Origin: Rhizobium leguminosarum
Lineage (GTDB): Bacteria; Pseudomonadota; Alphaproteobacteria; Rhizobiales; Rhizobiaceae
Assembly: GCF_004123835.1 (NCBI RefSeq)
Contig: NZ_MZMU01000019.1
Span: 1 to 64,000 of the forward strand
DNA: 64,000 bases
Reading direction: 5' to 3'
Numbering within the stretch: the first letter of the stretch is position 1; each line of letters begins with the position of its first letter. Positions 42,051 to 51,289 of this stretch are shown piece by piece. A program made the translations under genes and the position numbers. The notes beneath the pieces were generated by a model, which worked only from the letters and a program-made list of their open reading frames with translations, did not search any database and was not told where the DNA came from.

Positions 42051-44369
42051 CTAAGCTCCGTCTTTCAGAGAGAAGGCAAGCACGTAGTCGCCGACGTCCT
42101 TCGAATAGGGTGCGCCGCCAACCGATATCAGGACATATTGCTTGCCTGTTTTCGGTGAGACGTAGGTCATGGGCGTGGCACTCGAGCCGACCGGCAGGGG
42201 ATATCTCCAGAGCTCGGCACCGTTCTCGGCGTCATAGGCACGGATATAATAGTCCTGGAAGCCTGCGAAGAAGACGACGCCGCCGGCGGTCGCAGACGTG
42301 CCGGCGTAGCTCGGCAGCCCCATCGGCATAGGCAGCTTGGTTTTGATCTTGAACGGCCCGAGCTCTTCGGCTGTGCCGGCCGGAACCTGCCATGCGATCT
42401 TGCGCGTCTTCAGATCCACTGCAGTGACGGTGCCGAAGGGCGGTTGCGTGCAGGGAACGCGGAGCCTCGATGTCCACATCTCGGTGGCCATGGCGTAAGG
42501 CGTACCGCGCTGCGGGGCGGAGGGGCCGTGCGCGGTCGTGGTGAGGGCAAAGTCGACATACTCCTCGCGTGGGATGAGTGCGAAGAGACTGGGGACGCGG
42601 ATATCGTTCATGAAGACCCTGTTGTTGGGCAGATCGACCGATACGCTTCCCCAATTGAGGCCGCCCAGATTTCCCGGCTGCTGGATCGCATATTGCGTGC
42701 CGATCGGGGTGAAATCGCCGTCATAGCGCATCTTGCGGAAGGCGATGCGGCAGGCCAGCTGATCAAACATCGTCAGGCCCCAGGCCGTCTGTTCCGTCAC
42801 GCGCTCCGCACCGATTGTCGGCATGCCGACGGAATAGGGCTGTGTCGGAGACAGCTTCTCCTCCGGCGCGCCGCCGTGCTGCGGCACCGGCTTCTCCTGA
42901 ACCTCGGCAAGCGGTGCGCCGGTCTGACGGTTGAGCAGGAAAAGCTGCCCGCGTTTGGTGGTCTGCAGGAGAGCAGGCACGGTGGCGCCATTGGCATCAG
43001 GCAGGTCAATCAGGACCGGTTGGGCAGGCAGATCATAGTCCCATATATCGTGATGCACGGTCTGGAATTTCCATTTCTCCCGACCCGTCGTCACATCGAG
43101 TGCCACCAATGTCGCGTTGTATTGATCGGCAAAGGGAGGGCGATTGACGCCGTAATAATCCGGCGTGGTATTGCCGAGCGGTGCATAGATCAGGCCAAGC
43201 TTGTCGTCGAATGCGGCCGTCGTCCACATGTTGGGCGTGGCCCGCGTATAAGTCTGGCCTTCCGGCGGGAGTTTGGTGATCTCCGGGTTGCCGAGGTCCC
43301 ATGCCCATTCGAGCTCGCCGGTGACGACATTGAACGCGCGGATGACGCCAGAGGGTTCGCCGACCTCCTGATTGTCCGTGACCCAGCCTCCGACGACGAT
43401 CAGGTTGCGGGCAATCAGCGGCGCCGATGTCTGGAAATAATAGCCCATCTTGACTTCGCCCATGCCTTGGGAAAGCTGCACGGTGCCATTGTCTCCGAAG
43501 CCCTTGCAGGGCGCGCCAGTCTTGCTGTCGATCTCCAGGAGACGGGCATCGATCGTCGTCTGCACCAGGCGCTCATTGCAAAGACCATCGGCGGACTGGG
43601 CTTCCGTTGGCATCTTGTAGTAACCGATGCCGCGGCAGCGTTGCCAATAAGGCGCCGTCGCCTTCGGATCGAAAGTCCAGCGGGGTTTGCCGGTATCTGC
43701 ATCGAGCGCTGCGATCACATCTGTCGGCGTGCAGGTGTAGACCGTATCGCCGATCTGCAGAGGCGTGTTCTGATCGGCGCCATCGCCCTTTCCGGTGCGA
43801 TATGTCCAGGCGAGATCGAGCTTGGAAACATTGCCGCGGTTGATCTGATCGAATGGGGAATAACGATCTCCTGCCGTGGTGCGGCCGTAGGATGTCCAGT
43901 CGGAGGGAGAGTTGTCGCCCTTGGCGGTTTTATAGGCGGTGATGTCGGCAGAGGGGCGAATGATCCCATGCGGCACGAAGCTGAGACCGAAACCCGCGAC
44001 AAAGATGAGAGCGGTCACCAAGGCGCCGGCATAAAAGAGCTTCCGGTTGGCGGACGGGGAAAGCGACGGTGCAAAGAGAAGGGCAAAGCCCGCCAGCGCG
44101 ATGGGGGACATCAAGCGGGCAAACAGCGCCCAGAAATTGAGACCCGACTCCCATAGCGCCCAGGGAAGGGTGAAAACGGCGACAAGCAGGACGATGAACC
44201 CGCCTGACGTCTTCCGGCGCCACATCAGAAGTGCCGCAACCAGATAGGCAAGCCCGACGATCGCGTAATAGGGCGAGCCGCCGAGGCGCAGCAGCCAGGC
44301 GCCGCCTCCGATCAGCCCCAATCCGATAAGGGCGAGAACAATACAGAACAGGGTGGCCAGAAATTTCAT
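42051..44369 (-). CDS. gcd: Membrane PQQ-dependent glucose dehydrogenase
   Basis: 772 residues from ATG 44369 (SD GAGGAG). The N-terminal ~130 residues hold five membrane helices. The rest is a periplasmic PQQ beta-propeller (DWTSYGRTTAGDRYSPFDQI, ALDADTGKPRWTFD, HHDIWDYDLPAQPVL, LLNRQTGAPLAEV, GNLGGLNWGSVSVD). It oxidises aldoses such as glucose to the lactone and passes electrons to ubiquinone. In soil bacteria this acidifies the surroundings. It needs PQQ, and no pqq genes are in the window. It is transcribed alone; length and layout match E. coli Gcd. Confidence 0.92.
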   Translation of the reverse strand: MKFLATLFCIVLALIGLGLIGGGAWLLRLGGSPYYAIVGLAYLVAALLMWRRKTSGGFIVLLVAVFTLPWALWESGLNFWALFARLMSPIALAGFALLFAPSLSPSANRKLFYAGALVTALIFVAGFGLSFVPHGIIRPSADITAYKTAKGDNSPSDWTSYGRTTAGDRYSPFDQINRGNVSKLDLAWTYRTGKGDGADQNTPLQIGDTVYTCTPTDVIAALDADTGKPRWTFDPKATAPYWQRCRGIGYYKMPTEAQSADGLCNERLVQTTIDARLLEIDSKTGAPCKGFGDNGTVQLSQGMGEVKMGYYFQTSAPLIARNLIVVGGWVTDNQEVGEPSGVIRAFNVVTGELEWAWDLGNPEITKLPPEGQTYTRATPNMWTTAAFDDKLGLIYAPLGNTTPDYYGVNRPPFADQYNATLVALDVTTGREKWKFQTVHHDIWDYDLPAQPVLIDLPDANGATVPALLQTTKRGQLFLLNRQTGAPLAEVQEKPVPQHGGAPEEKLSPTQPYSVGMPTIGAERVTEQTAWGLTMFDQLACRIAFRKMRYDGDFTPIGTQYAIQQPGNLGGLNWGSVSVDLPNNRVFMNDIRVPSLFALIPREEYVDFALTTTAHGPSAPQRGTPYAMATEMWTSRLRVPCTQPPFGTVTAVDLKTRKIAWQVPAGTAEELGPFKIKTKLPMPMGLPSYAGTSATAGGVVFFAGFQDYYIRAYDAENGAELWRYPLPVGSSATPMTYVSPKTGKQYVLISVGGAPYSKDVGDYVLAFSLKDGA

Positions 44370-44622
44370 AGTCTCCTCATCCAATCCGCCGCCCGATCAC
44401 CTGGATTCCAACTCCGACCGTCGCATGGCCCTCGGGAAGCACAGGGCCATGGGTTGATGGTCAGAGACGCGTCTTCGGGAGAGGGCTGCTCTCCCGTTCA
44501 ATTTTTACCTGATGTACCTGTGGTCACTGACACGCGGCCCCGACCCGGCAATGATGCCGCCGCCGCTCTGCGGCAACGGCTTGCCATTCCAAATCGAGTC
44601 AATACTTCTGAAAGGGGCACAG

Positions 44623-45732
44623 ATGGTTCTCGGCGAAAAGCTTGATCTAGCGAACGGGCGACCGACAGGATTCGACTATATGCGATTACTGTTAGCCTTT
44701 TCAGTGCTTTGGATACACACGGCCCGCGTCACCTATGGCGACGACCTGTTTCTCTGGGAATCGCCATTCCGTCCTTTTATCAAATCAGTGCTGCCCATGT
44801 TCTTTGTCCTGAGCGGGTTCCTGGTGGCTGGCAGTCTTGAACGATCGAAGACATTGATCTCCTTTCTCGGTAATCGATTTATCCGAATCTACCCCGCTCT
44901 CGCGGTAGAGGTATTGTTGGCTGCCTTTATACTCGGAGCGATCTACACTGAGTATGACCTGCGTGACTATTTCACCGATCCTCAGTTCTTTACCTATCTG
45001 ATGAATGTCACAGGGCACATTCACTTCAATCTCCCCGGGGTATTCCTGGATAATCCTGACGCCGCAATGGTGAACGGGCAGCTCTGGACGGTGCCCTTCG
45101 AGCTTGAGTGCTATGCCGTGATCGCCGTTCTCTTCCTGCTCGGCGTGGTCAGGCGGCGGGTGATTGCCCTTATCGCCACGCCGGCGTTGATCATAGCCTT
45201 CGGTATCGCACGATATTGGAAACATGAAAGCAACTGGGCAACTATGCCGACGACCGCGTCGGGCAATCTGCTCATTTGTGCTTTTCTCGTCGGGGTGACC
45301 TTCTATCTCTACAAGGACAAGGTTCTGTGGGATATCCGAATTTTCCTCGCCTCTGTGGCAATGATATTGTGGGCCTACTGGTTCACCTCCTTTGGGGACT
45401 TCATTGCCATTCCGGCCATGGGATATGTCACGGTCTTCCTTGGTCTTACCTCGCCCCGCAAGCTCGGCGTCCTGCGTGGGGCCGACTACTCCTACGGCGT
45501 CTTCCTCTATGGCTATCCGATCCAACAGGCGTTCGTAGCGCTTGGCCCCTGGGCGCATAACTGGTGGTTGAACGGCATCGTCTGCAGCATTGTTGCCGCT
45601 TGCTTTGCAGCCTTCTCGTGGAGGTTCATCGAAAAGCCGGCGTTGAAATTGAGGAAACAAGTCACCTGGCTGGAAAACCTCAGTCTCCAACGCGGCGCAA
45701 AACGGCAACTGGCCGGCGCGGTCTCGAAATAG
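44623..45732 (+). CDS. Acyltransferase-3 family membrane protein
   Basis: 369 residues from ATG 44623 (aaagggg upstream). The upstream in-frame extension to 44512 lacks a ribosome site. About ten membrane helices with family motifs: FDYMRLLLAFSVLWIHTARV (with the conserved His), FFVLSGFLVAGSL, FIRIYPAL and LWTVPFELECYAV. Such enzymes O-acylate extracellular polysaccharides, lipid A or Nod-type molecules. Next to an exopolysaccharide locus, acetyl or other acyl decoration of that polymer is a reasonable guess. The C-terminus is cytoplasmic and basic. Confidence 0.88.
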   Translation: MVLGEKLDLANGRPTGFDYMRLLLAFSVLWIHTARVTYGDDLFLWESPFRPFIKSVLPMFFVLSGFLVAGSLERSKTLISFLGNRFIRIYPALAVEVLLAAFILGAIYTEYDLRDYFTDPQFFTYLMNVTGHIHFNLPGVFLDNPDAAMVNGQLWTVPFELECYAVIAVLFLLGVVRRRVIALIATPALIIAFGIARYWKHESNWATMPTTASGNLLICAFLVGVTFYLYKDKVLWDIRIFLASVAMILWAYWFTSFGDFIAIPAMGYVTVFLGLTSPRKLGVLRGADYSYGVFLYGYPIQQAFVALGPWAHNWWLNGIVCSIVAACFAAFSWRFIEKPALKLRKQVTWLENLSLQRGAKRQLAGAVSK

Positions 45733-46313
45733 GTTTGTCGATATCGGCCTCGCGGCTGGCAATTCCATCGCAGGTGCTCAACCGGCAAGGAGATCAGCAG
45801 GGCTCGCCATAGCGGCGGCCCTGTTTCGTTGTTGCCTGACCGATGGCCTCAGATAAATATCCGGGTCCATCGTAGGGGCCGAATTTTCCGCAGGCTGCTG
45901 CGCGACCTTGATGCGGTCGATGTCACGCTTGCCGGACGAGCATAAACCTGTTCGTTGCCAGCGCATATGCGCTCGAGCGTAAGCCTATGGCCAAATTCAT
46001 CTTTTCAGGAACCTTCAGTTCGGCGAGAGAACGCCGCAGCTGCATTGCTCGCTCCTGTATAAGCCTCCAATGCCTAAATCTTTCTGTCCGTAATATCCAA
46101 GGATTTCTTGGGTCTAACCGGTAGATCGGCCCCGACGGATGAATAGTCGAATATTTTCCGGCACTGTTCCGTCGACTTGCTGGGCTGCTATTAGCAATAT
46201 TTTAACCGCAATAGGTAAAATACTTTGATCGGACTTCGTTTCGACTTTGGGTTTTGTCATGTCATCGAGGGCTGACGGTGGCTTGAAGGAGGTGTGAAGA
46301 GAGGAACAGAATA
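45733..46313. other. Intergenic before small membrane protein
   Basis: 581 bp with no supported gene. It has a 14-bp perfect palindrome AGCGCATATGCGCT (45960-45973) and an AT-rich stretch from about 46140 to 46260 that probably holds the promoter of the small membrane protein gene. Nothing resembling the 43-bp block of the two Crp-type units was found. Confidence 0.45.
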
Positions 46314-46610
46314 ATGCTGAAGAGCACGCTCGTCGTGGTTGCCGTCTCTATCGCCGCCGGAGCGACCATTCGCGCCTCGGCCTTTGCAATCTTTGCATTT
46401 CTGGTGGTCACGGCCCTGGGCGGCGTGATCATGCTGAAAGGTTCCTCCTTGACGGAGGCGGTCGTTTCTTGCGTCGAAGTGCTTGTATTGATGGAGATAT
46501 GCTATCTGGCGGGTCTATTCGCCTTCTCCTTGTGGCATATTCAAAAGCGCCGGAAAAAGAACTCCATTACTGAGCGCTCCCATGTCACGGGCAAGCGTCC
46601 TCATGGGTAA
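46314..46610 (+). CDS. Small membrane protein, paralogue 1
   Basis: 98 residues: three hydrophobic helices and a basic C-terminal tail (HIQKRRKKNSITERSH). It is clearly paralogous to the 99-residue protein at 51290: both contain ISIAAGA-x-IRA-x-AFAIFA near the N-terminus and end in a K/RPxG tetrapeptide. The start has gaggaacag upstream. No family is recognised. It sits at the left end of the exopolysaccharide locus, so a role in polymer assembly is possible. Confidence 0.75.
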   Translation: MLKSTLVVVAVSIAAGATIRASAFAIFAFLVVTALGGVIMLKGSSLTEAVVSCVEVLVLMEICYLAGLFAFSLWHIQKRRKKNSITERSHVTGKRPHG

Positions 46611-46759
46611 TGACATGACCGAGGCGGCAGGATGCTCGGTTGCGCCATGTCAGGGTGTCTAAAGCGCGTCGCAGTATTTTAGGTTCGCTTGCCGCGCCTT
46701 GGTCTTTGGTTTGCGCGCGTCTTTATCGCAAACCGCAACACAGTTTTACGCGACATCCT

Positions 46760-47416
46760 TTAGGAATCGACTTTGGGCAGCAACGCGTGCCGGGAAAGCA
46801 GCGCCGACAGCGTTTTTGCCATGATCACGAAATCCAGCCTGAGCGTCCATTTGGACAAATATTCGACGTCGAGGGAAATTCCATTCCGATAGCTGACGTC
46901 GTTGTGCCCGCTGGTTTGCCAATGGCCAGTCAGGCCGGGACGGAAGGCCATGTAGGCATAGGCATGTTCACCGTAACGCGGCAGCTCTTCTTTGGTAATG
47001 GCGCGAGGCCCGACGAGGCTCATTTGACCCAGCAACACGTTAATCAATTGCGGAAGCTTGTCGAGGCTCGATCGCCTCAAAATATCGCCGACGACCGTGA
47101 CGTGCGCGTCGGTCGTTGCGTCGGATCCTGTCGTCCGAAACTTGAGGCAACCAAACTCTTTTCCCTTATAACCGATCCTGCGATGAGAATTGAAAACAGG
47201 GCCCCAATCACTTAGCGTGACGATGACTGCCGCCGACAGAAGGAGCGGCGACAGAAAGAATAAGAAACTTGCCGCAATGATGATGTCCAATGCGCGCTTC
47301 AGAATTCTGCTGATCAGACGGGGTTGTGACGAATTGAATGGACGCCTTTCCTGTCGAGCCGTCGCGAAATCCCGCCAAGGTCCGGTTGGGTTGATGCCCT
47401 GATTTTTTCCCGCCAC
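46760..47416 (-). CDS. Priming sugar-phosphate transferase with internal deletion
   Basis: 218 residues from GTG 47416 (GGAG upstream); a TTG at 47455 is the alternative. Bacterial sugar transferase (PF02397 type): N-terminal basic part, membrane helix KRALDIIIAASFLFFLSPLL, then GPVFNSHRRIGYKGKEFGC, LKFRTT, VVGDILRRSSLDKLPQLIN, MSLVGPRAITKEELPRYGEH and RPGLTGHWQTSGHNDVSY. It transfers a sugar-1-phosphate to undecaprenyl phosphate. Compared with the paralogue at 57660 it lacks ~28 residues after KFRT, including the DDPRIT motif, so activity is doubtful. It is divergent from a Crp-type gene. Confidence 0.85.
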   Translation of the reverse strand: MAGKNQGINPTGPWRDFATARQERRPFNSSQPRLISRILKRALDIIIAASFLFFLSPLLLSAAVIVTLSDWGPVFNSHRRIGYKGKEFGCLKFRTTGSDATTDAHVTVVGDILRRSSLDKLPQLINVLLGQMSLVGPRAITKEELPRYGEHAYAYMAFRPGLTGHWQTSGHNDVSYRNGISLDVEYLSKWTLRLDFVIMAKTLSALLSRHALLPKVDS

Positions 47417-47869
47417 CTGCGTCTCCGTTAGACGAATTCCAGAAATCACAGCCAAAGCTTTGTTTTAATGCAAGTTTGATGTCTGTGACCGAGGTCATAA
47501 TCATGAATAAATTCCGTATTCTCTAAAGAAATTCTTGCGCATATTAAAAATATTACCTTTGATTTTGACTATATATCGGAAATGTTATTTAGTTTTATTT
47601 TAAAATTCGGTGTTGTTGTTATACTTGTTAGATGTATTCTTCAGGTAGGCAATTGTCATAAATTGTATAAAAATCGTCACGCAGCCCCAAAGACTTGTCT
47701 GCGATAGAATTCAATATGAATTTTATGATATATAAACATGAGGATTATTCATAATAATGTATAGTTTGAAAACGTAGTTTTTATTATATTATTGTTTGAC
47801 TTTCTAATTTAACCTATTACGAATGTCGCTCCAGATAATAAGTTATTTAGTCTGTGTGGAGTTGTGCGT
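47417..47869. other. AT-rich divergent intergenic, unit 1
   Basis: 453 bp, very AT-rich compared with its surroundings, between the sugar-phosphate transferase (left) and the Crp-type regulator (right). It has long A/T runs suggesting curved DNA and a region where silencing proteins could act. It carries the conserved 43-bp block at 47480-47522. No gene is seen. Confidence 0.6.
47480..47522. promoter_or_regulatory. Conserved 43-bp block, copy 1
   Basis: The block begins TGTCTGTGACC and contains the perfect palindrome TGACCGAGGTCA (47486-47497), then TAATC and AAATTC. About 35 of 43 positions match 58423-58465. In both units it lies 62-64 bp before the start codon of the leftward sugar-phosphate transferase. 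It is probably the operator/promoter of that gene, perhaps bound by the adjacent Crp-type regulator. Confidence 0.7.
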
Positions 47870-48619
47870 ATGGACGGGGCGATCAGCACCAGAGACAACA
47901 GAGCTAGAGGAAACGCAGCGCGAACAAGCGAAGCGGTTACTTGCGGGTCTGCAGGTATTGTTTACGACGGCCGGGCGAATTTGGATCACGAGTTCCCGTT
48001 TTGCCGCTCGAGTGTTCGAAAGTTTCGCCGCGGTGAGATTATTGCCGGCGCCGGCGTCGTCCTTGACATGTTCGCCCGCGTACAGCGCGGAATGGTGAGC
48101 GCAAGCACCCCGCTTGCCGATGGACGAGAGTTCATCGTGGAAATCGTTCCGAAAGGCGGCTTGATCGGCGAATTGGAGGTGCTGCGCAAGCAGTCTCTCA
48201 GCCTGGAATATCGGGCCTCGTCGGACTGCGAACTGCATTACTTCGACGGTCGGTTGCTGCGGGACTTATGTGCGAACGATCCGCAGTTTCAGGTGAAGAT
48301 CCTGTCGAAGGCGCTGGCTCGTGTTTCCGAACTCGAACTGCGGATCATTTCCAATGCCGGATCGAGTCTAAGGCAGAGACTGGCCCGGACGCTGCTGCGT
48401 CTTTCTGCCCTGTATAGAATGGATGCGCAGAATAGCGGCGACGAGCTGATCATCTCCCAGCATGAGCTGGCCGCGACACTTCCGGCGTCGCGTGAAAAGG
48501 TCAACCAATGCCTGCGGCGTTTGCGCGAGAGCAAAGTGGTCGACGGGACACAGGGCAAAATCCGCATTCTCAATCGGAAGGCGCTGGAGGCTTATGCCGA
48601 GGGTGCGTCTCTCGCCTGA
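47870..48619 (+). CDS. Crp/Fnr-family regulator, paralogue 1
   Basis: 249 residues from ATG 47870 (GGAG, 8 nt). N-terminal cyclic-nucleotide-fold domain at about 45-155 (FRRGEIIAGAGVVLDMFA...GREFIVEIVPKGGLIGELEVL). C-terminal winged helix with ISQHELAATLPASREKVNQCL, the Crp recognition helix region. It lacks the N-terminal Cys set of FNR, so it is not an oxygen sensor of that type; the ligand is unknown. It is highly similar to the regulator at 58830. It stands divergent from the sugar-phosphate transferase and probably controls polysaccharide synthesis. Confidence 0.9.
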   Translation: MDGAISTRDNRARGNAARTSEAVTCGSAGIVYDGRANLDHEFPFCRSSVRKFRRGEIIAGAGVVLDMFARVQRGMVSASTPLADGREFIVEIVPKGGLIGELEVLRKQSLSLEYRASSDCELHYFDGRLLRDLCANDPQFQVKILSKALARVSELELRIISNAGSSLRQRLARTLLRLSALYRMDAQNSGDELIISQHELAATLPASREKVNQCLRRLRESKVVDGTQGKIRILNRKALEAYAEGASLA

Positions 48620-48667
48620 GGCGTTGCCGCGATAAACAAAAAAACGGAACGGCAGAAAGCCTCAACA

Positions 48668-48692
48668 GAATCCGCCGCCGGCGGGTTTTGTG
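48668..48692 (+). terminator. Stem-loop after Crp-type gene 1
   Basis: CCGCC (48672-48676) and GGCGG (48680-48684) form a short GC stem with a 3-nt loop, followed by gttttgtgttt. It lies about 50 nt after the stop codon, consistent with an intrinsic terminator. Confidence 0.55.
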
Positions 48693-48812
48693 TTTGATGA
48701 CAGTGCGAGTGATAGTCAGAGAAAGCAGGCTGAAAGATCAGGTTGGCGTATTAGCACACTTGTCTTCATGCGCGTCGTCCCAAAATCGCTGTGCATTTTG
48801 GCGTGGCATACT

Positions 48813-48916
48813 TAGAGCGGTTCAGCTCTTCATGGAAACGCAGAACCGCTCTAACTTTTTGTTTTTACGCAATTCCGGACGGAAAACCGCTTCGCACTTT
48901 TCCTGGAATTGCTCTA
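48813..48916. repeat. RIME-like double palindrome
   Basis: Two consecutive palindromes: TAGAGCGGTTC (48813-48823) with GAACCGCTCTA (48843-48853), then GCAATTCC (48869-48876) with GGAATTGC (48905-48912), bounded again by a TAGAGC-type end at 48911-48916. It is the mosaic repeat type common in Rhizobium intergenic DNA. Its right edge supplies the TAG stop codon of the leftward glycosyltransferase gene ending at 48914. Confidence 0.75.
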
Positions 48917-49936
48917 GACTTCGCTCTCGGAAGCATTCCTCCAGTATTTCCAGCCTTCACCCTGTATGAGCCCGTGATCGGACAGGTCCTTCCAGCTTCT
49001 GTAGGTGCCCGTATCGTCGTAGACGAAGTCATCCATGTCCTTGCCTGAGGAGTATACGGTATATTCTTCCGTATGTTGGGACCGGTGTGCCGCATCGGCG
49101 ACCTTGTGCACGAAGGTCGACAGGAACTTGAAATGCAGAAGGGCGCCGGATACGCCGAGCGCTCCGCGCATGTCGCCCAAATTCAGGGAGAGCGGCCAGA
49201 CCTGGTGCGATGATTTAAGAAACAGACGTTCACCCGCCACATAGACGAGGGGTATCTTGTTGAGCGCGGGGCCGTCCCAGAGCCGGTCGTGGAAATAGAC
49301 GCGCCCGCGAACACCGCCCTTGATCCATATCGTCCAGTTGCGTTCGTCGAAATGCGCCACATAGCCGGAGCGGTCGAAGAGATTGCAGACCTCGAGCGGG
49401 TTGCGACCGGGTTCGCATATGTTTTCGAGAACGGGATGCGGGCTGTACATGTCGATCATGACCGAGCGGAGGGAATGGCCGCCCATGGAATCGATATAGG
49501 AAGTCAATTGATCGATCGGCCGTGTGTCGCAATGCGGATAGACCAGGAACTCGTCTGCATCGACATACAGGACCCACTTCTCCCGGCAGTGGCGGTTGAT
49601 GACTTCGTTGATCCAGTCGTTTCCGAACCTCGCCGCCTTGTAGGAACCATGAGCCGAAAGAAGGGAGACATCGTCGAAGCTGGACAGCAACTCGGCCGTG
49701 CCGTCGGTCGAGCCGTTGTCGATACAGATGAAGTGCTCGAAACCGAGATCGCGATAATACTGAAGGAAGAAGGCCAACCGGTGCCCCTCGTCACGGATGA
49801 CGCAGATGACGACGTGGCGCGCCTGCTTGAGCCCGTTGCGCAGCAGGTCATAGCGAACCTGCCGAGCCTTGAGCGACCGGCGCAGGCGGGCTTTCACGTA
49901 ATGCGAGATACTGGCGGCGGAAGCCCTATAACTCAT
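48914..49936 (-). CDS. Glycosyltransferase family 2-like protein
   Basis: 340 residues. The N-terminal part is basic. The GT-A-like core starts VVICVIRDEGHRLAFFLQYY, then FICIDNGSTDGTAEL and the metal site WVLYVDADEFLVYP. It resembles the Glyco_tranf_2_4 group (long, no membrane segment, DADEF motif). Start ATG 49936 has AGGA upstream. The stop codon lies inside the edge of a RIME-like repeat, so the C-terminus may have been trimmed when that repeat inserted. It probably adds a sugar to the exopolysaccharide repeat unit. Confidence 0.85.
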   Translation of the reverse strand: MSYRASAASISHYVKARLRRSLKARQVRYDLLRNGLKQARHVVICVIRDEGHRLAFFLQYYRDLGFEHFICIDNGSTDGTAELLSSFDDVSLLSAHGSYKAARFGNDWINEVINRHCREKWVLYVDADEFLVYPHCDTRPIDQLTSYIDSMGGHSLRSVMIDMYSPHPVLENICEPGRNPLEVCNLFDRSGYVAHFDERNWTIWIKGGVRGRVYFHDRLWDGPALNKIPLVYVAGERLFLKSSHQVWPLSLNLGDMRGALGVSGALLHFKFLSTFVHKVADAAHRSQHTEEYTVYSSGKDMDDFVYDDTGTYRSWKDLSDHGLIQGEGWKYWRNASESEV

Positions 49937-50069
49937 AATCTGTCCTGAAGATTATCCATTCCTGGAATGAATGGATGAATACTTTGCGCTTCCGTCTGCA
50001 AATCCACGGCTCGACCGGCGACGCTGAGTTCAGTCACGCGGACATTCAAGTCGGACCAACAATACATCA

Positions 50070-50981
50070 TCATACGGCGTAGTCGCCAACCAGCAGGCTC
50101 TGGACCCTAGGATTGGGTCCTTCTTTCTCAATTGCGTGCTCGATGCGCGCCCGTATCGACCGGTATTTATACAGCATCTTCCGATCGAAGCTTATTCCGC
50201 GATACAGCGAGTTGTAAATCGGATGTGCCTTGCGCAGATCGACGTATACTTGGCTTTCCTTATCGGTCCACGGAAAGAAAGTTCCATGCCATGGCTTCGG
50301 ATGCGCCATATAATGGACGATCGACAAGGAAGACATGTTCACCAGATGAAGGAATTGTTTGGGAAAGTTCCAGCGGTTCGATACCAGGATAAGCGATGAA
50401 CCGCAGACATAATTCAATGCACCCTGATCGTGTTTGCCCTCGCAGGCCTCGGGATTTCTAGCAAAAAGCTCGAGCGCCTCCTGCCCGATCCAGCCGTTTC
50501 GATGGAATTTCAGGACGCCTGCGTTGAAGTAGTGGCTGTCCTTTCCGGTGTCGAGGAAGTCATGGATCGCCGTGTAATCGCGCGCCGCGAAAAACCTGCC
50601 CTCGGGCACAGTGGCACTTTCGAACGCACCGAGATCGCTGACGATCTGGGTATCCCCATCGAGGTAGATGATCTGGGTATAGTTGGAAGGCAGGATCTCG
50701 CAAAGGACCAGCTTGGCCATCGTGCTGACGCTGATGCGTCCCTGGAAATGCGAACTGTCGAGCTTGCCGAGCGAGTCCTGCAGCGCTTCGGTCGCATCGG
50801 TCAATATGACCCCACTCCTTGCGAGCAGGGCTTTCAGCTCTTCGAAATTGTCGAGATGTTCCGACATCAGAACGCAGACGTCGGTCGCAGGGCTTGCGAA
50901 TTTGCGAGCCTGAAGCGCCGAGAGAATGGTCGGAAATGAATATTCGACATCCGTGACGTAGACGACGCACTGGTTGTTCAT
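50070..50981 (-). CDS. Glycosyltransferase family 8 protein
   Basis: 303 residues from ATG 50981 (SD AAAGGTG). The longer frame to 51110 has no ribosome site. GT8 features: N-terminal VVYVTDVEYSFPTILSALQA, metal site IIYLDGDTQI (DxD), HYFNAGVLKF and the C-terminal HYMAHPKPWHG, a version of the HxxGxxKPW motif. Retaining hexosyltransferases of this family use UDP-glucose or UDP-galactose. It belongs to the exopolysaccharide locus and is followed by the family 2 glycosyltransferase 133 bp downstream. Confidence 0.88.
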   Translation of the reverse strand: MNNQCVVYVTDVEYSFPTILSALQARKFASPATDVCVLMSEHLDNFEELKALLARSGVILTDATEALQDSLGKLDSSHFQGRISVSTMAKLVLCEILPSNYTQIIYLDGDTQIVSDLGAFESATVPEGRFFAARDYTAIHDFLDTGKDSHYFNAGVLKFHRNGWIGQEALELFARNPEACEGKHDQGALNYVCGSSLILVSNRWNFPKQFLHLVNMSSLSIVHYMAHPKPWHGTFFPWTDKESQVYVDLRKAHPIYNSLYRGISFDRKMLYKYRSIRARIEHAIEKEGPNPRVQSLLVGDYAV

Positions 50982-51289
50982 GTGATCACCTTTCCGATTG
51001 TGCGCAATACAAGTGAATCGGTATTGTCTTTGCGAGGCGAGGGACCAGTTGTGAATTGAGCCGACGGGTCTGTCATATGAAGGCCCTGTTCGGTATATAT
51101 AGGCCAGCATCCGGTGCGCTGGTGCTGAAGCGGGGTCTGGCTGTCGGCGGCTTTTGTATGTTTCATTGTTGAGATATTCGCCATGAAGAGTGCCTTGCCT
51201 GTCAAAAGGCTATGTTTCGACATGTTGTTTCGCGGTACGGCGATTGGTGCCGGGACCCTTGTCGGAATGTGGAGGGAAGGGGGATTGTC
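50982..51289. other. Divergent intergenic, GT8 / small protein
   Basis: 308 bp between two divergent genes. A TATA-rich segment (cggtatatatagg near 51093) could be a -10 region. No gene, repeat or clear operator was found. Confidence 0.4.

Noticed and set aside
46640-47215. A 191-codon plus-strand frame opposite the left sugar transferase
   Set aside because: It is antisense to a protein with clear sugar-transferase motifs, and has no domain or ribosome site of its own.
48508-49048. Short plus-strand frames over the RIME-like element
   Set aside because: They are made of repeat sequence and the tail of the regulator gene; not a gene.
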